Assembly: GCF_018687975.1 (NCBI RefSeq)
Contig: NZ_CP061310.1
Location: forward strand, 434,001-498,000
From: Polynucleobacter sp. es-EL-1
GTDB taxonomy: Bacteria > Pseudomonadota > Gammaproteobacteria > Burkholderiales > Burkholderiaceae
DNA: 64,000 nt
Direction of reading: 5' to 3'
Position 1 is the first letter of the stretch, and each line of letters opens with the position of its first letter. The translations under genes and the position numbers were made by a program. Shown one piece after another: positions 1 to 7,217 of this stretch. The notes below the pieces were generated by a model. It saw nothing but the letters and a program-made list of their open reading frames with translations, ran no database searches and was not told the DNA's origin.

Positions 1-200
1 CTAAATTTCACTTAGGAAATGGCGCCAAGTTGCATCTTGTGAACTGGGCAGGGGATTTATCCCGCAAAGGTTTACGGCAGTCAGCAGGTTTAATGGTGAA
101 TTATTTGTATGACCTAGGTAGCGTTGAAGATAATCATGAGCGTTTTGCTAATGGTGAAATCGTGTATTCCAGAGCAGTTGGAAAATTGATGGCGCCTTAG
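1..200 (+). CDS. Malonyl-CoA decarboxylase, C-terminal end (partial)
   Basis: The reading frame is open from base 3 to the TAG at 198-200 and gives about 65 residues, so the gene begins before the window. The visible part contains HLGNGAKLH, NWAGDLS, GLRQSAGLMVNYLYDL and NHERFANGEIV. These match the conserved C-terminal region of malonyl-CoA decarboxylase, which converts malonyl-CoA to acetyl-CoA and CO2. The next genes on the same strand are a TctC-type binding protein and a malonyl-CoA synthetase, so this is the decarboxylase step of a malonate-use operon (matA-like). The 110-base gap to the next gene shows no strong terminator. The family call is confident; the N-terminus cannot be judged. 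Confidence 0.85.
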   Translation, partial: KFHLGNGAKLHLVNWAGDLSRKGLRQSAGLMVNYLYDLGSVEDNHERFANGEIVYSRAVGKLMAP

Positions 201-310
201 TGTTTTCCCTTGGTAGGAGTTTTGCAGCAAACCAGAAGTACCCTTAGAATAGTTGAGCATTTATAAAAAACGAAGTTAATTATTACGTTGACTGATTAAA
301 GGAGACAAAG

Positions 311-1309
311 ATGTTTAATCAAAAGAGTAAGTTTTCTGTTTTCACAATGAGCACATTAAAAAAGGCTCTGTTCCTTGTTTGTGCTGCTCCATTGGCTGTG
401 GCTGCACAAGAGTGGCCAAATAAGCCAGTGACCTTTTTAAACCCGTTCCCTGCTGGTGGTGGTACCGATGCTTTTGCAAGGCCTTTAGCTGCACAATTGA
501 CTGAGCAGCTCGGTAAGCAATTTGTGATCGACAACCGTGGTGGTGCAGGCGGAACTGTTGGTGCATCTATGGCTGCAAAGGCTGCTCCAGATGGTTATAC
601 CTGGTTCATCGGTGCAACGCATCACACCATTGCGCCATCCATGTATAAGAACTTAGATTACGACATCGAGAAGAGTTTCATTCCTGTAGCAATGTTGGCA
701 AACGTGCCACAAGTATTGGTGGTCAATCCACAACGTGTTAGCGCACGTAACGCCAAAGAGTTCCTCGAGCTAATGAAGAAGAACCCTGGTAAGTACAACT
801 TTGCAAGTGCGGGTAGCGGAACTGTTCACCATTTAGCTGGTGAGCTCTACAAAATCCAAACTGGTACCTTTATTACTCACATCCCATATCGTGGTGCAGG
901 CCCTGCTATGAATGACCTTTTAGCGGGTCAAGTGGATTTAGAGTTTGATGGTCTTGCAACTTCAGCTCCACAAATTAATGCTGGTAAGTTGGTGGCGATT
1001 GCTGTTGCTTCAAACAAGCGTTCGACAGCTATTCCGAATGTACCAACCTTCCAAGAAGCAGGTTTACCTGACTATGTTGTTTCAACTTGGTATTCGATGT
1101 TTGCTCCTGCTGGCACTCCAAAGCCAATCGTTGACAAAATGATTGTTGAAGTGCAAAAGGCCTTAAATACTCCTAAGCTAAAGGCTATCTGGGAGAAGCA
1201 AGGTTCAGAAACTCCAAACTTAACCGGCGAAGCTTTTGGTAAGCAGGTCAGTGCGGACGTTGCACGTTGGTCTACTGTTGTTAAGAAATCTGGCGCACAG
1301 TTGGATTAA
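311..1309 (+). CDS. TctC/Bug-family periplasmic substrate-binding protein, malonate operon
   Basis: This 332-residue protein belongs to the Bug/TctC family, the secreted binding subunit of tripartite tricarboxylate transporters. A signal peptide (hydrophobic run near residues 18-32, ending AVAAQ) precedes the mature start EWPNKPV. The family motif FPAGGGTDAFARPLA follows, and VIDNRGGAGGTVG is a second family signature. GGAGACA lies about six bases before the ATG at 311 and supports this start, although an internal Met also precedes the hydrophobic core. No TctA or TctB gene is next to it. It lies between malonyl-CoA decarboxylase and malonyl-CoA synthetase, so malonate or a related dicarboxylate is the likely ligand. 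That ligand is inferred from context only. A full tctCBA set lies about 50 kb downstream and could supply membrane partners. Confidence 0.88.
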   Translation: MFNQKSKFSVFTMSTLKKALFLVCAAPLAVAAQEWPNKPVTFLNPFPAGGGTDAFARPLAAQLTEQLGKQFVIDNRGGAGGTVGASMAAKAAPDGYTWFIGATHHTIAPSMYKNLDYDIEKSFIPVAMLANVPQVLVVNPQRVSARNAKEFLELMKKNPGKYNFASAGSGTVHHLAGELYKIQTGTFITHIPYRGAGPAMNDLLAGQVDLEFDGLATSAPQINAGKLVAIAVASNKRSTAIPNVPTFQEAGLPDYVVSTWYSMFAPAGTPKPIVDKMIVEVQKALNTPKLKAIWEKQGSETPNLTGEAFGKQVSADVARWSTVVKKSGAQLD

Positions 1310-1349
1310 TTTGTAATTGTTTGTTTGATTGATTGGTTTTGAGGCTCTA

Positions 1350-2873
1350 ATGAATTTATATTCGCTCTTGGAAAAAGGTTTTCCAAAAGACAAGCAAGCT
1401 TGCGCACTAGAAACACATGATGGACTGTATTACTCCTGGAGTGATTTGGAGTGTGCAACTGCCAAGATAGCGAATTTTCTGAAGAGCCTCAAACTGCCAG
1501 CTGGTTCCCGCATAGCAGTTCAGGTTGAAAAATCCCCCGAAGCATTATTTCTGTATTTGGCTACTGTTAGGGCTGGCTATGTTTATTTGCCGCTCAATAC
1601 GGCCTATCAGGCAGCTGAGGTTCAGTATTTCTTGGAAAATGCTGAGCCGGCAGTTGTAGTTTGTAGCAGCAAGAATTTTTCCTGGGTGTCTAAGGTAGCG
1701 TTTAAGGCGGGTACTAAACACGTCTTTACCCTTGATGAGAACCGCACTGGCACTTTGCTTGAGCGTGCCGCTGGTCAAAGCGATCGCTTTAAGACTGTTG
1801 CTGTTAAGGATGATGACTTGGCTGCTATTTTGTATACCTCCGGTACTACTGGTAGAAGTAAGGGTGCGATGCTGACCCATAAGAACTTGGGAAGCAATGC
1901 CCAAGTACTGCAAAAATTCTGGGGATGGAAAAAAGGCGATGTCTTGTTGCATGCCTTACCCATCTTCCATGTGCATGGTTTATTTGTTGCCGCACATGGC
2001 GCTCTCATCAATGGCAGTAAGATGATTTGGTTGCCTCGTCTCGATACGGCACAGCTCATTGCTCATATGCCCAAGTCAACTGTCATGATGGGTGTGCCAA
2101 CGTTTTATGTTCGCTTGCTAGCGGATAAGGATTTCAATAAGCAAGTTGCACGCAATATGCGTTTATTTGTTTCTGGTTCTGCGCCCCTGCTAACTGAAAC
2201 CTTTAATACGTTTAAAGAGACTATTGGTCAGCCGATTCTCGAGCGTTATGGCATGAGTGAGACAGTGATGCTCGTCTCCAATCCATACAAAGGCAATCGT
2301 GTAGGCGGATCCGTTGGTCTGCCATTGCCAGGCGTAAAAGTGCGCGTCGTTGATGAAAATAACAAGCCTTGTGGCGTGAATGAAATCGGTAGCATTCAAG
2401 TCAAAGGCCCTAATATATTTAAGGGCTACTGGCGCATGCCAGAAAAAACTGCTGAAGAGTTTACAAAAGATGGCTGGTTTAAAACGGGCGACGTAGGTCG
2501 CTGGGGTGGCTCTGCCAATGGCGGTAAAGCGCCTAATGACTATTTATGCATCGTTGGTCGCAGCAAAGATTTAATTATTTCTGGTGGATACAACGTCTAT
2601 CCAAAAGAGATTGAGAGCTTCATTGACGATATGGAAGGTGTTGATGAGAGCGCTGTGATTGGTATTCCGCACCCTGATTTTGGTGAGGCGGTAATGGCGG
2701 TAGTAGTACCTAAGCCTGGTGCTAAGCTAGATTCTCAGGCAATGATCACGTCTTTGAAATCTCAAATTGCGAATTTTAAAATTCCAAAGCGCTTAGAGAT
2801 TGTGAGTGATTTGCCACGCAATGCGATGGGTAAAGTGCAAAAGAATATTTTGCGTCAGCAATATACCAATTAA
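1350..2873 (+). CDS. matB: Malonyl-CoA synthetase (MatB-like acyl-CoA synthetase)
   Basis: A 507-residue member of the adenylate-forming acyl-CoA synthetase family. It joins malonate to CoA using ATP. The P-loop-like motif LYTSGTTGRSKGAM lies near residue 160, the adenylation motif GWFKTGDVGRW near residue 380, and the hinge GRSKDLIISGGYNVYPKEIE follows. The C-terminal catalytic lysine sits in PRNAMGKVQKN. A TTG seven codons upstream (1329) is in frame, but GAGG at 1341-1344 is correctly spaced only for the ATG at 1350, so that start is used. It lies 40 bases after the binding-protein gene in the same operon. With malonyl-CoA decarboxylase upstream, the pathway runs malonate to malonyl-CoA to acetyl-CoA. 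Malonate specificity is inferred from length, motifs and the decarboxylase neighbour. Confidence 0.87.
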   Translation: MNLYSLLEKGFPKDKQACALETHDGLYYSWSDLECATAKIANFLKSLKLPAGSRIAVQVEKSPEALFLYLATVRAGYVYLPLNTAYQAAEVQYFLENAEPAVVVCSSKNFSWVSKVAFKAGTKHVFTLDENRTGTLLERAAGQSDRFKTVAVKDDDLAAILYTSGTTGRSKGAMLTHKNLGSNAQVLQKFWGWKKGDVLLHALPIFHVHGLFVAAHGALINGSKMIWLPRLDTAQLIAHMPKSTVMMGVPTFYVRLLADKDFNKQVARNMRLFVSGSAPLLTETFNTFKETIGQPILERYGMSETVMLVSNPYKGNRVGGSVGLPLPGVKVRVVDENNKPCGVNEIGSIQVKGPNIFKGYWRMPEKTAEEFTKDGWFKTGDVGRWGGSANGGKAPNDYLCIVGRSKDLIISGGYNVYPKEIESFIDDMEGVDESAVIGIPHPDFGEAVMAVVVPKPGAKLDSQAMITSLKSQIANFKIPKRLEIVSDLPRNAMGKVQKNILRQQYTN

Positions 2874-2891
2874 GAATTTAATTCCAAATAC

Positions 2892-3710
2892 TTAGTACCC
2901 AAATGCGATGCGGCTTTCATTAAACATGAAGGCTGCAAGCATGAAGAGCATTACGCCGAAGATGCGTTTGAGTTGTGCAATATTGAGCTTTCTGGCCATT
3001 TTGGCGCCCAATGGTGCAGTAAAGATGCTGACTGCAACAATGCAGAGCACTGCTGGTAGGTAAACAAAACCAAGCGATCCAGCTGGAAGATTAGGATTTC
3101 CCCAACTGCCGTACATGTAGCCTATGGTGGCAGCCGCCGCGATAGGAAAGCCTAGGCCAGAAGAGCTCGCCATAGCGGTATGTGGCTTTACATTACACCA
3201 AAGCATGAAGGGTACTGTAATAAATGCCCCGCCCGCACCAAGCAAACTGGCAATCACACCAGTAAATGCTCCAAATGAAAAAAGACCTACGGTTCCTGGA
3301 AGCTCTCTTCCAGCGGTAGGCTTTTTATTAATAATCATTTGTATGGAGGTATAGACGATAAAGATCGCAAAGAATAGGGAAAGCCATGAAGTATTAATCG
3401 CTTCAAATATTTCGCTTCCACCAATCAAGCTTCCAACCACTAGTCCTGGGCTAAGGGTGGCTACAAGCCTCCAATCAATAGAACCATGTTTGTGATGCGC
3501 CCAAATTGCTGACGTGGTTGTAAATAAGATCGTAGCCATTCCGGTGGCAATAGCCATGTGCACAATCACCTCTTGACTAAATCCAAGGTGATTGAAGACG
3601 ATGATCATGAAGGGCACTAAGATCATGCCGCCGCCAATGCCCAGTAAGCCCGCTAAAAATCCTGCAATACCACCGCACAGCATTAGCATTGAAATATCAA
3701 TTATTGACAT
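2892..3710 (-). CDS. TauE/SafE (sulfite exporter) family membrane permease
   Basis: A 272-residue integral membrane protein with about eight hydrophobic segments. The two halves carry related glycine-rich motifs, FLAGLLGIGGGMILVPF near the N-terminus and GVIASLLGAGGAFITVPFML near residue 155. This internal duplication is the signature of the TauE/SafE (formerly DUF81) family. Members move organosulfur or other small anions such as sulfoacetate or sulfite. The substrate here cannot be read from sequence. It lies convergent to matB, with a gap of only 18 bases. The 6S RNA gene lies just upstream on the same strand, so the permease could be read from the 6S promoter region, much as another gene follows ssrS in enterobacteria. 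The family is certain; the substrate is unknown. Confidence 0.85.
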   Translation of the reverse strand: MSIIDISMLMLCGGIAGFLAGLLGIGGGMILVPFMIIVFNHLGFSQEVIVHMAIATGMATILFTTTSAIWAHHKHGSIDWRLVATLSPGLVVGSLIGGSEIFEAINTSWLSLFFAIFIVYTSIQMIINKKPTAGRELPGTVGLFSFGAFTGVIASLLGAGGAFITVPFMLWCNVKPHTAMASSSGLGFPIAAAATIGYMYGSWGNPNLPAGSLGFVYLPAVLCIVAVSIFTAPLGAKMARKLNIAQLKRIFGVMLFMLAAFMFNESRIAFGY

Positions 3711-3717
3711 GAATTCC

Positions 3718-3890
3718 CCGCCTTAGCCGCTAGGCCGTCATCCTGAACCCTAAGGTTCAAGGTGGAACGGCTACTCTGCTTCGGGTGCATTAAGAGTCTC
3801 AGGGAGTGAACAGCGCGAAGCTGCCACTGTGAGGGATCGAAACGCTCACGCCCACAAGGTAAAGATCGTTCCGGATGCTTGCGCATCGGT
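3718..3890 (-). ncRNA. ssrS: 6S RNA
   Basis: Read on the minus strand, the stretch after zapA contains CACCTTGAACC followed by TAGGGTTCAGGATGACGGCC and GCGGC. This is the 3' arm of 6S RNA, as in E. coli where CACCTTGAACC, GGGTTCAAGG and GCCTGCGGC occur in the same order. The 5' arm includes CGCAAGCATCCGG, and the centre includes CCCTGAGACTC. The position directly downstream of zapA is the classical 6S location in proteobacteria. 6S RNA mimics an open promoter and sequesters the sigma-70 polymerase holoenzyme in stationary phase. The exact ends are approximate (about 10 bases either way). The short open frame here on the minus strand is not a gene. Confidence 0.88.
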
Positions 3891-4253
3891 TCAAGGAACT
3901 ATTGGCCTTGGCGAACCAGGCAGGGAAAGGGTTTGCATCAAAGCATCTACTTGATTCTCTAAAGCATGAATCTCCTGCTGGAGACGGATCATCTCTTCGG
4001 AATCCATGTTGGCAGAATTGCTTTGTGCTGATGTGTGTTGGGATGCGGTTTGTAAGGCAATGAGGTCGCCAGCAATTTTGATTGCTGCCATCATACTGGC
4101 GCGCTCAATGCTGCGATTACCCCCATTGATTGCCAGCTGAATTTGTTCGTCAACCAAAGTGCAGGCAGCACGCAGAAGCGGCTCATGTTCTGTACTGGTT
4201 GCCAGGGTAATCTTTTGCCCAGCGAGGCTTACTTCAATGCGTTGTTGGCTCAT
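3891..4253 (-). CDS. zapA: Cell division protein ZapA
   Basis: A 120-residue ZapA protein, which binds FtsZ and bundles its filaments at the division ring. The N-terminal globular part has the family pattern QRIEVSLAGQKITLA followed by EPLLRAACTLVDEQI. The C-terminal part, from about residue 80, is a coiled coil with regular leucine spacing (EEMIRLQQEIHALENQVDALMQ). An ATG six bases further upstream (4259) also exists, but GAGG is spaced six bases from the ATG at 4253, which is preferred. Its start overlaps the end of the upstream coiled-coil gene, so the two are translationally linked. 6S RNA follows directly downstream, as in many proteobacteria. Confidence 0.9.
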   Translation of the reverse strand: MSQQRIEVSLAGQKITLATSTEHEPLLRAACTLVDEQIQLAINGGNRSIERASMMAAIKIAGDLIALQTASQHTSAQSNSANMDSEEMIRLQQEIHALENQVDALMQTLSLPGSPRPIVP

Positions 4254-4518
4254 TGTCATCCTCAGGGTTGTTGGGTGCTACAGGCTCACCTAGTAGGTTC
4301 ATTTGGCGACCATCACTTTGCTCGGGTAGTCGACTTAATATGTGCTGAATACGTTTTTGAGCATCTTCAATTTTGGACTCTAATTGCGCACGATCTTGAT
4401 GGAGTGATTTAACTGCATCGCTAATCAAGCGTATCTTTTCAGACAGCCTTTGAATCGATAGCTCGAGAGAATCGGTTTGCGCTAATTCGTTTGAGGTATG
4501 AGAATTGTGCTCATTCAT
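4234..4518 (-). CDS. Small coiled-coil protein upstream of zapA
   Basis: A 94-residue acidic protein of no firmly assigned family. The middle (residues 17-65) is a long amphipathic helix with heptad-like hydrophobic spacing (LELSIQRLSEKIRLI then LESKIEDAQKRIQHIL), which predicts a coiled coil. The C-terminal tail is proline-, asparagine- and acid-rich. It overlaps zapA by about 20 bases and so probably forms an operon with it. A short coiled-coil gene in front of zapA is a common arrangement in beta- and gammaproteobacteria. A role in Z-ring assembly, similar in spirit to ZapB, is plausible but unproven. Confidence 0.7.
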   Translation of the reverse strand: MNEHNSHTSNELAQTDSLELSIQRLSEKIRLISDAVKSLHQDRAQLESKIEDAQKRIQHILSRLPEQSDGRQMNLLGEPVAPNNPEDDNEPTTH

Positions 4519-4569
4519 ATAGGCATTGTAGCCTCAGGAAAATCCTTTTGGGCACTCCATGAGCAAAGT

Positions 4570-5331
4570 TTAGCGAGGAAGGGCAATCCAGCCATTGCTG
4601 AGCTTTTCAAGATAAATTCGTCCATCGAATAATTCGATTAAGGCCTGATGGGTTTCAGGGTCCTGTGAGGGTCCAGAAAAATGCAGTTTCCCCTTTTTCA
4701 GCATAACTAAGTGGTCGGCTCTAAGGGCAAAATGGATCTCATGAAGCACGGTAACTAAAGTTTTACCTTGGGAGAGCAGTATTTTTTGCCAGTCCAGAAA
4801 TTCAGCCTGGTGAGGGGGGTCTAAGTTTGCCAATGGTTCATCCATCAGGAGGATTTCAGAGTCAACAGCCAGAAGTCTAGCTAGTAAAACCCGTTGACGC
4901 TCACCACCCGATAGATGCTGCAGAGGGCGCAAACGTAATTCCCAAACCCCAGTTTGTTTTAGAACACCTTCTACTATGATGTGATCCGCAGAAGACGGCA
5001 GATGAAGCCAATCTTGATGTGGTAGACGGCCAAGCATGACGGTATCGTAAACACTCAGGCCCCCATTTAATTCATCTGGCGTTGCTACATCTTGCGCCAG
5101 CCAAGCAATCTTCTTAGCGAGCTCTTTACGAGGTAGGTCTCGTAATAGCGACCCATTGATTGATATCGAGCCTGCGTATTTTAGTAAGCCGCTCATCGCC
5201 TGAAGTAAGGAGGACTTACCAGCACCATTAGGCCCAATAATACTCGTCCATTTACCCTCAGGAATATCGATATTGATATCGCTCAGAACTAGAGCTGTAT
5301 CTCGGTAAATAGTGAGTTGCTCGGTTTTCAT
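4570..5331 (-). CDS. btuD: Cobalamin ABC transporter, ATP-binding protein (BtuD-like)
   Basis: A 253-residue ABC ATPase that powers vitamin B12 uptake across the inner membrane. Walker A is IGPNGAGKSSLLQ near residue 33, the signature is LSGGERQRVLLARLL near 140, and Walker B is EILLMDEPLANLDP near 160. The switch histidine is in TVLHEIHFAL. This architecture is that of the FecE/BtuD group of iron-siderophore and cobalamin importers. Its ATG overlaps the TGA of the permease gene by four bases. It is the last gene of btuB-btuF-btuC-btuD, and the cobalamin riboswitch at the head of the operon fixes the substrate class. Confidence 0.9.
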   Translation of the reverse strand: MKTEQLTIYRDTALVLSDINIDIPEGKWTSIIGPNGAGKSSLLQAMSGLLKYAGSISINGSLLRDLPRKELAKKIAWLAQDVATPDELNGGLSVYDTVMLGRLPHQDWLHLPSSADHIIVEGVLKQTGVWELRLRPLQHLSGGERQRVLLARLLAVDSEILLMDEPLANLDPPHQAEFLDWQKILLSQGKTLVTVLHEIHFALRADHLVMLKKGKLHFSGPSQDPETHQALIELFDGRIYLEKLSNGWIALPR

Positions 5332-6305
5332 GATCGAGCCCCCAAGGAGGTTCGTTTTAGAAGTATCAAAAGATAGATACCGCCCAATACCGCCGTCACA
5401 ATTCCCACGGGGATTTCAATGGGGGCAAACAGAGTCCGCGCTAGAAGATCGGAGCTAAGCAACAAGATGCCGCCACCGATGCTGGAAAATAACAGTTGTA
5501 AACGTTGATGACCTCCAGAGAGTCGCCTTACCAAGTGCGGTGCAGCCAAACCTACAAAGGCAACTAATCCAGTTTGGGCAACAGCACAACCCGTTGCTAG
5601 CGCAAGAATTCCAATCAAAATTAAGCGCAACCGATCCAATGGCAGACCTAGCGTACGGGCAGTATTCTCGCCAAGCGATAGGGCATCTAATACTGGGCTA
5701 AATAACAGTGTAGGTAGCAAGCAGATAATAAAAACAATACCCATCACCTGAACCGCTGACCAACTTAACAGTGTTGTATTGCCGAGCATGAATGCTTGAA
5801 TACTTTGAAAGAGGTCTGGGCGAATGAAGGTGAAGAGTGAGTTAGCAGCGCCAAGAATGACACTAATCACTACACCAGATAATAAAAGTCGCAGTGAGCT
5901 GTGATACCCACCAGCCAACATGAGGGAGGCCAGTACACCAAACAGGGCGCCAATAAAGGCACCCCCATTTAGGCCAATTAGCTCTAGCCAAGAATGTCCT
6001 AGATAAGCAAATGAAAGTACGCTAGCGACTCCCAGTAATGCACCAGATGCACTACCCAGTAGATAGGGATCTGCTAGGGGATTGCGAAATAAGCTTTGGG
6101 CTATGCCGCCAGATAGTCCTAATAAAGCGCCAGCAATATAGGCCCCCAAGGATCTTGGGATTCGAATATCCCACAAGACAGCTTCCTCAGTTTGAGAAAA
6201 ACTCCAACTTATCCCAGTGCTACCCAGCATCGTTCCTAGGGCTAGCAACATGACGCTAATGAGCAATAGGAATAATAATTTACCTAGGAAGTGGTGGTTA
6301 TGCAT
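5328..6305 (-). CDS. btuC: Cobalamin ABC transporter permease (BtuC-like, FecCD family)
   Basis: A 325-residue inner-membrane permease of the FecCD family with about ten hydrophobic segments. Typical family stretches are IRIPRSLGAYIAGALLGLSG and QSLFRNPLADPYLLG near residues 50-85, and LVAFVGLAAPHLVRRLSG near residue 250, which holds the coupling helix for the ATPase. An earlier in-frame ATG at 6338 would run 34 bases into btuF. The ATG at 6305 forms a TAATG junction with the btuF stop and is preferred. The gene overlaps btuD by four bases. It forms the channel through which BtuF delivers corrinoids. Confidence 0.88.
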   Translation of the reverse strand: MHNHHFLGKLLFLLLISVMLLALGTMLGSTGISWSFSQTEEAVLWDIRIPRSLGAYIAGALLGLSGGIAQSLFRNPLADPYLLGSASGALLGVASVLSFAYLGHSWLELIGLNGGAFIGALFGVLASLMLAGGYHSSLRLLLSGVVISVILGAANSLFTFIRPDLFQSIQAFMLGNTTLLSWSAVQVMGIVFIICLLPTLLFSPVLDALSLGENTARTLGLPLDRLRLILIGILALATGCAVAQTGLVAFVGLAAPHLVRRLSGGHQRLQLLFSSIGGGILLLSSDLLARTLFAPIEIPVGIVTAVLGGIYLLILLKRTSLGARS

Positions 6306-7198
6306 TATCGAGATGATGACATCTTCTCTTGAATACATTGAGAAATAATGAATGCCGCTTCTCCCATGCGAGGACCGGGACGCACTAAGACATCATTTTG
6401 CTGGGCGTTAAAGGTGCAGATACGATTCTTTGAGACTGCTGGGATGGTATTCCAGCCAGGGCGCTTTTGAATATCAGTAGCAGTTGATTCGCTCAAGAGA
6501 ATCAGGTCTGGTTTACTCTGAACAACAAATTCAGGATTAATTTTAGGAAAGGGTCCAAGGGATTCGGGGATGATATTAGTCAGGCCAAGGCGGGTCAAAA
6601 TTTCGCCAATAAAAGAAGATCTCCCAGCGGCAAAAGGTGCAGGATTAACTTCAAAGTAGACCCGCAACGTTTTACCATCTAAATTTAGCTGTTTATTTGC
6701 ACGTGTTATTTCTTGTTGAATCTGATTCCATACGCGAGCACTCTCTGAGGTGCCTAAAACGAGATCCAATTTTTTTAGGGCGCGCTCTTCATCCTCCATC
6801 GACTTCACATCTAATGCAAATGTTTTGATTCCTAAGTCATTTAAACGGGTGATTACGGGAGAGGCTTTTTCTAGCAACACCACATCGGGCTTAAGCTGGA
6901 CAATTCGCTCAAGATTAATATCGGCCATACCACCGAGCTTAGGCAAATCTTGAATAGACTTGGGCCAATTTGAGAAACGATCAATTCCCACTAGATTGGC
7001 GCACTTACCCAATGCACAAATAGACTCTGTCAGCGATGGTAATAGGCTAATAATCCGTTGTGGTGGGGCATCAAAAGTAAGGACAACGCCTCGATCATCG
7101 GCTACCGAAACAGGCTTGGAAAATACTGCTAAAGAGAATGCAATAAAAAATAATGCAATCCCAATAAGCAAGTATTTGGATGGGGTTGTGGGTTGCAT
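6305..7198 (-). CDS. btuF: Cobalamin periplasmic binding protein (BtuF-like)
   Basis: A 297-residue class III periplasmic binding protein. Residues 1-30 form a signal peptide or membrane anchor (LLIGIALFFIAFSLAVFS). The body has the two-lobe BtuF pattern: QRIISLLPSLTESICALG near residue 48, DRFSNWP, then LPKLGGMADINLERIVQLKPDVVLL, with a helical linker and a C-terminal lobe containing RPGPRMGEAAF. It captures corrinoids in the periplasm and docks on BtuC. The gene lies 19 bases after btuB and abuts btuC. Family members also bind iron siderophores; the riboswitch makes cobalamin by far the better reading. Confidence 0.88.
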   Translation of the reverse strand: MQPTTPSKYLLIGIALFFIAFSLAVFSKPVSVADDRGVVLTFDAPPQRIISLLPSLTESICALGKCANLVGIDRFSNWPKSIQDLPKLGGMADINLERIVQLKPDVVLLEKASPVITRLNDLGIKTFALDVKSMEDEERALKKLDLVLGTSESARVWNQIQQEITRANKQLNLDGKTLRVYFEVNPAPFAAGRSSFIGEILTRLGLTNIIPESLGPFPKINPEFVVQSKPDLILLSESTATDIQKRPGWNTIPAVSKNRICTFNAQQNDVLVRPGPRMGEAAFIISQCIQEKMSSSR

Positions 7199-7217
7199 GC
7201 CTTGAATTTTTTCTCAG

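Noticed and set aside
3701..3886. A 61-codon minus-strand frame between zapA and the TauE gene
   Set aside because: It lies on the 6S RNA gene and its product shows no protein-like pattern.
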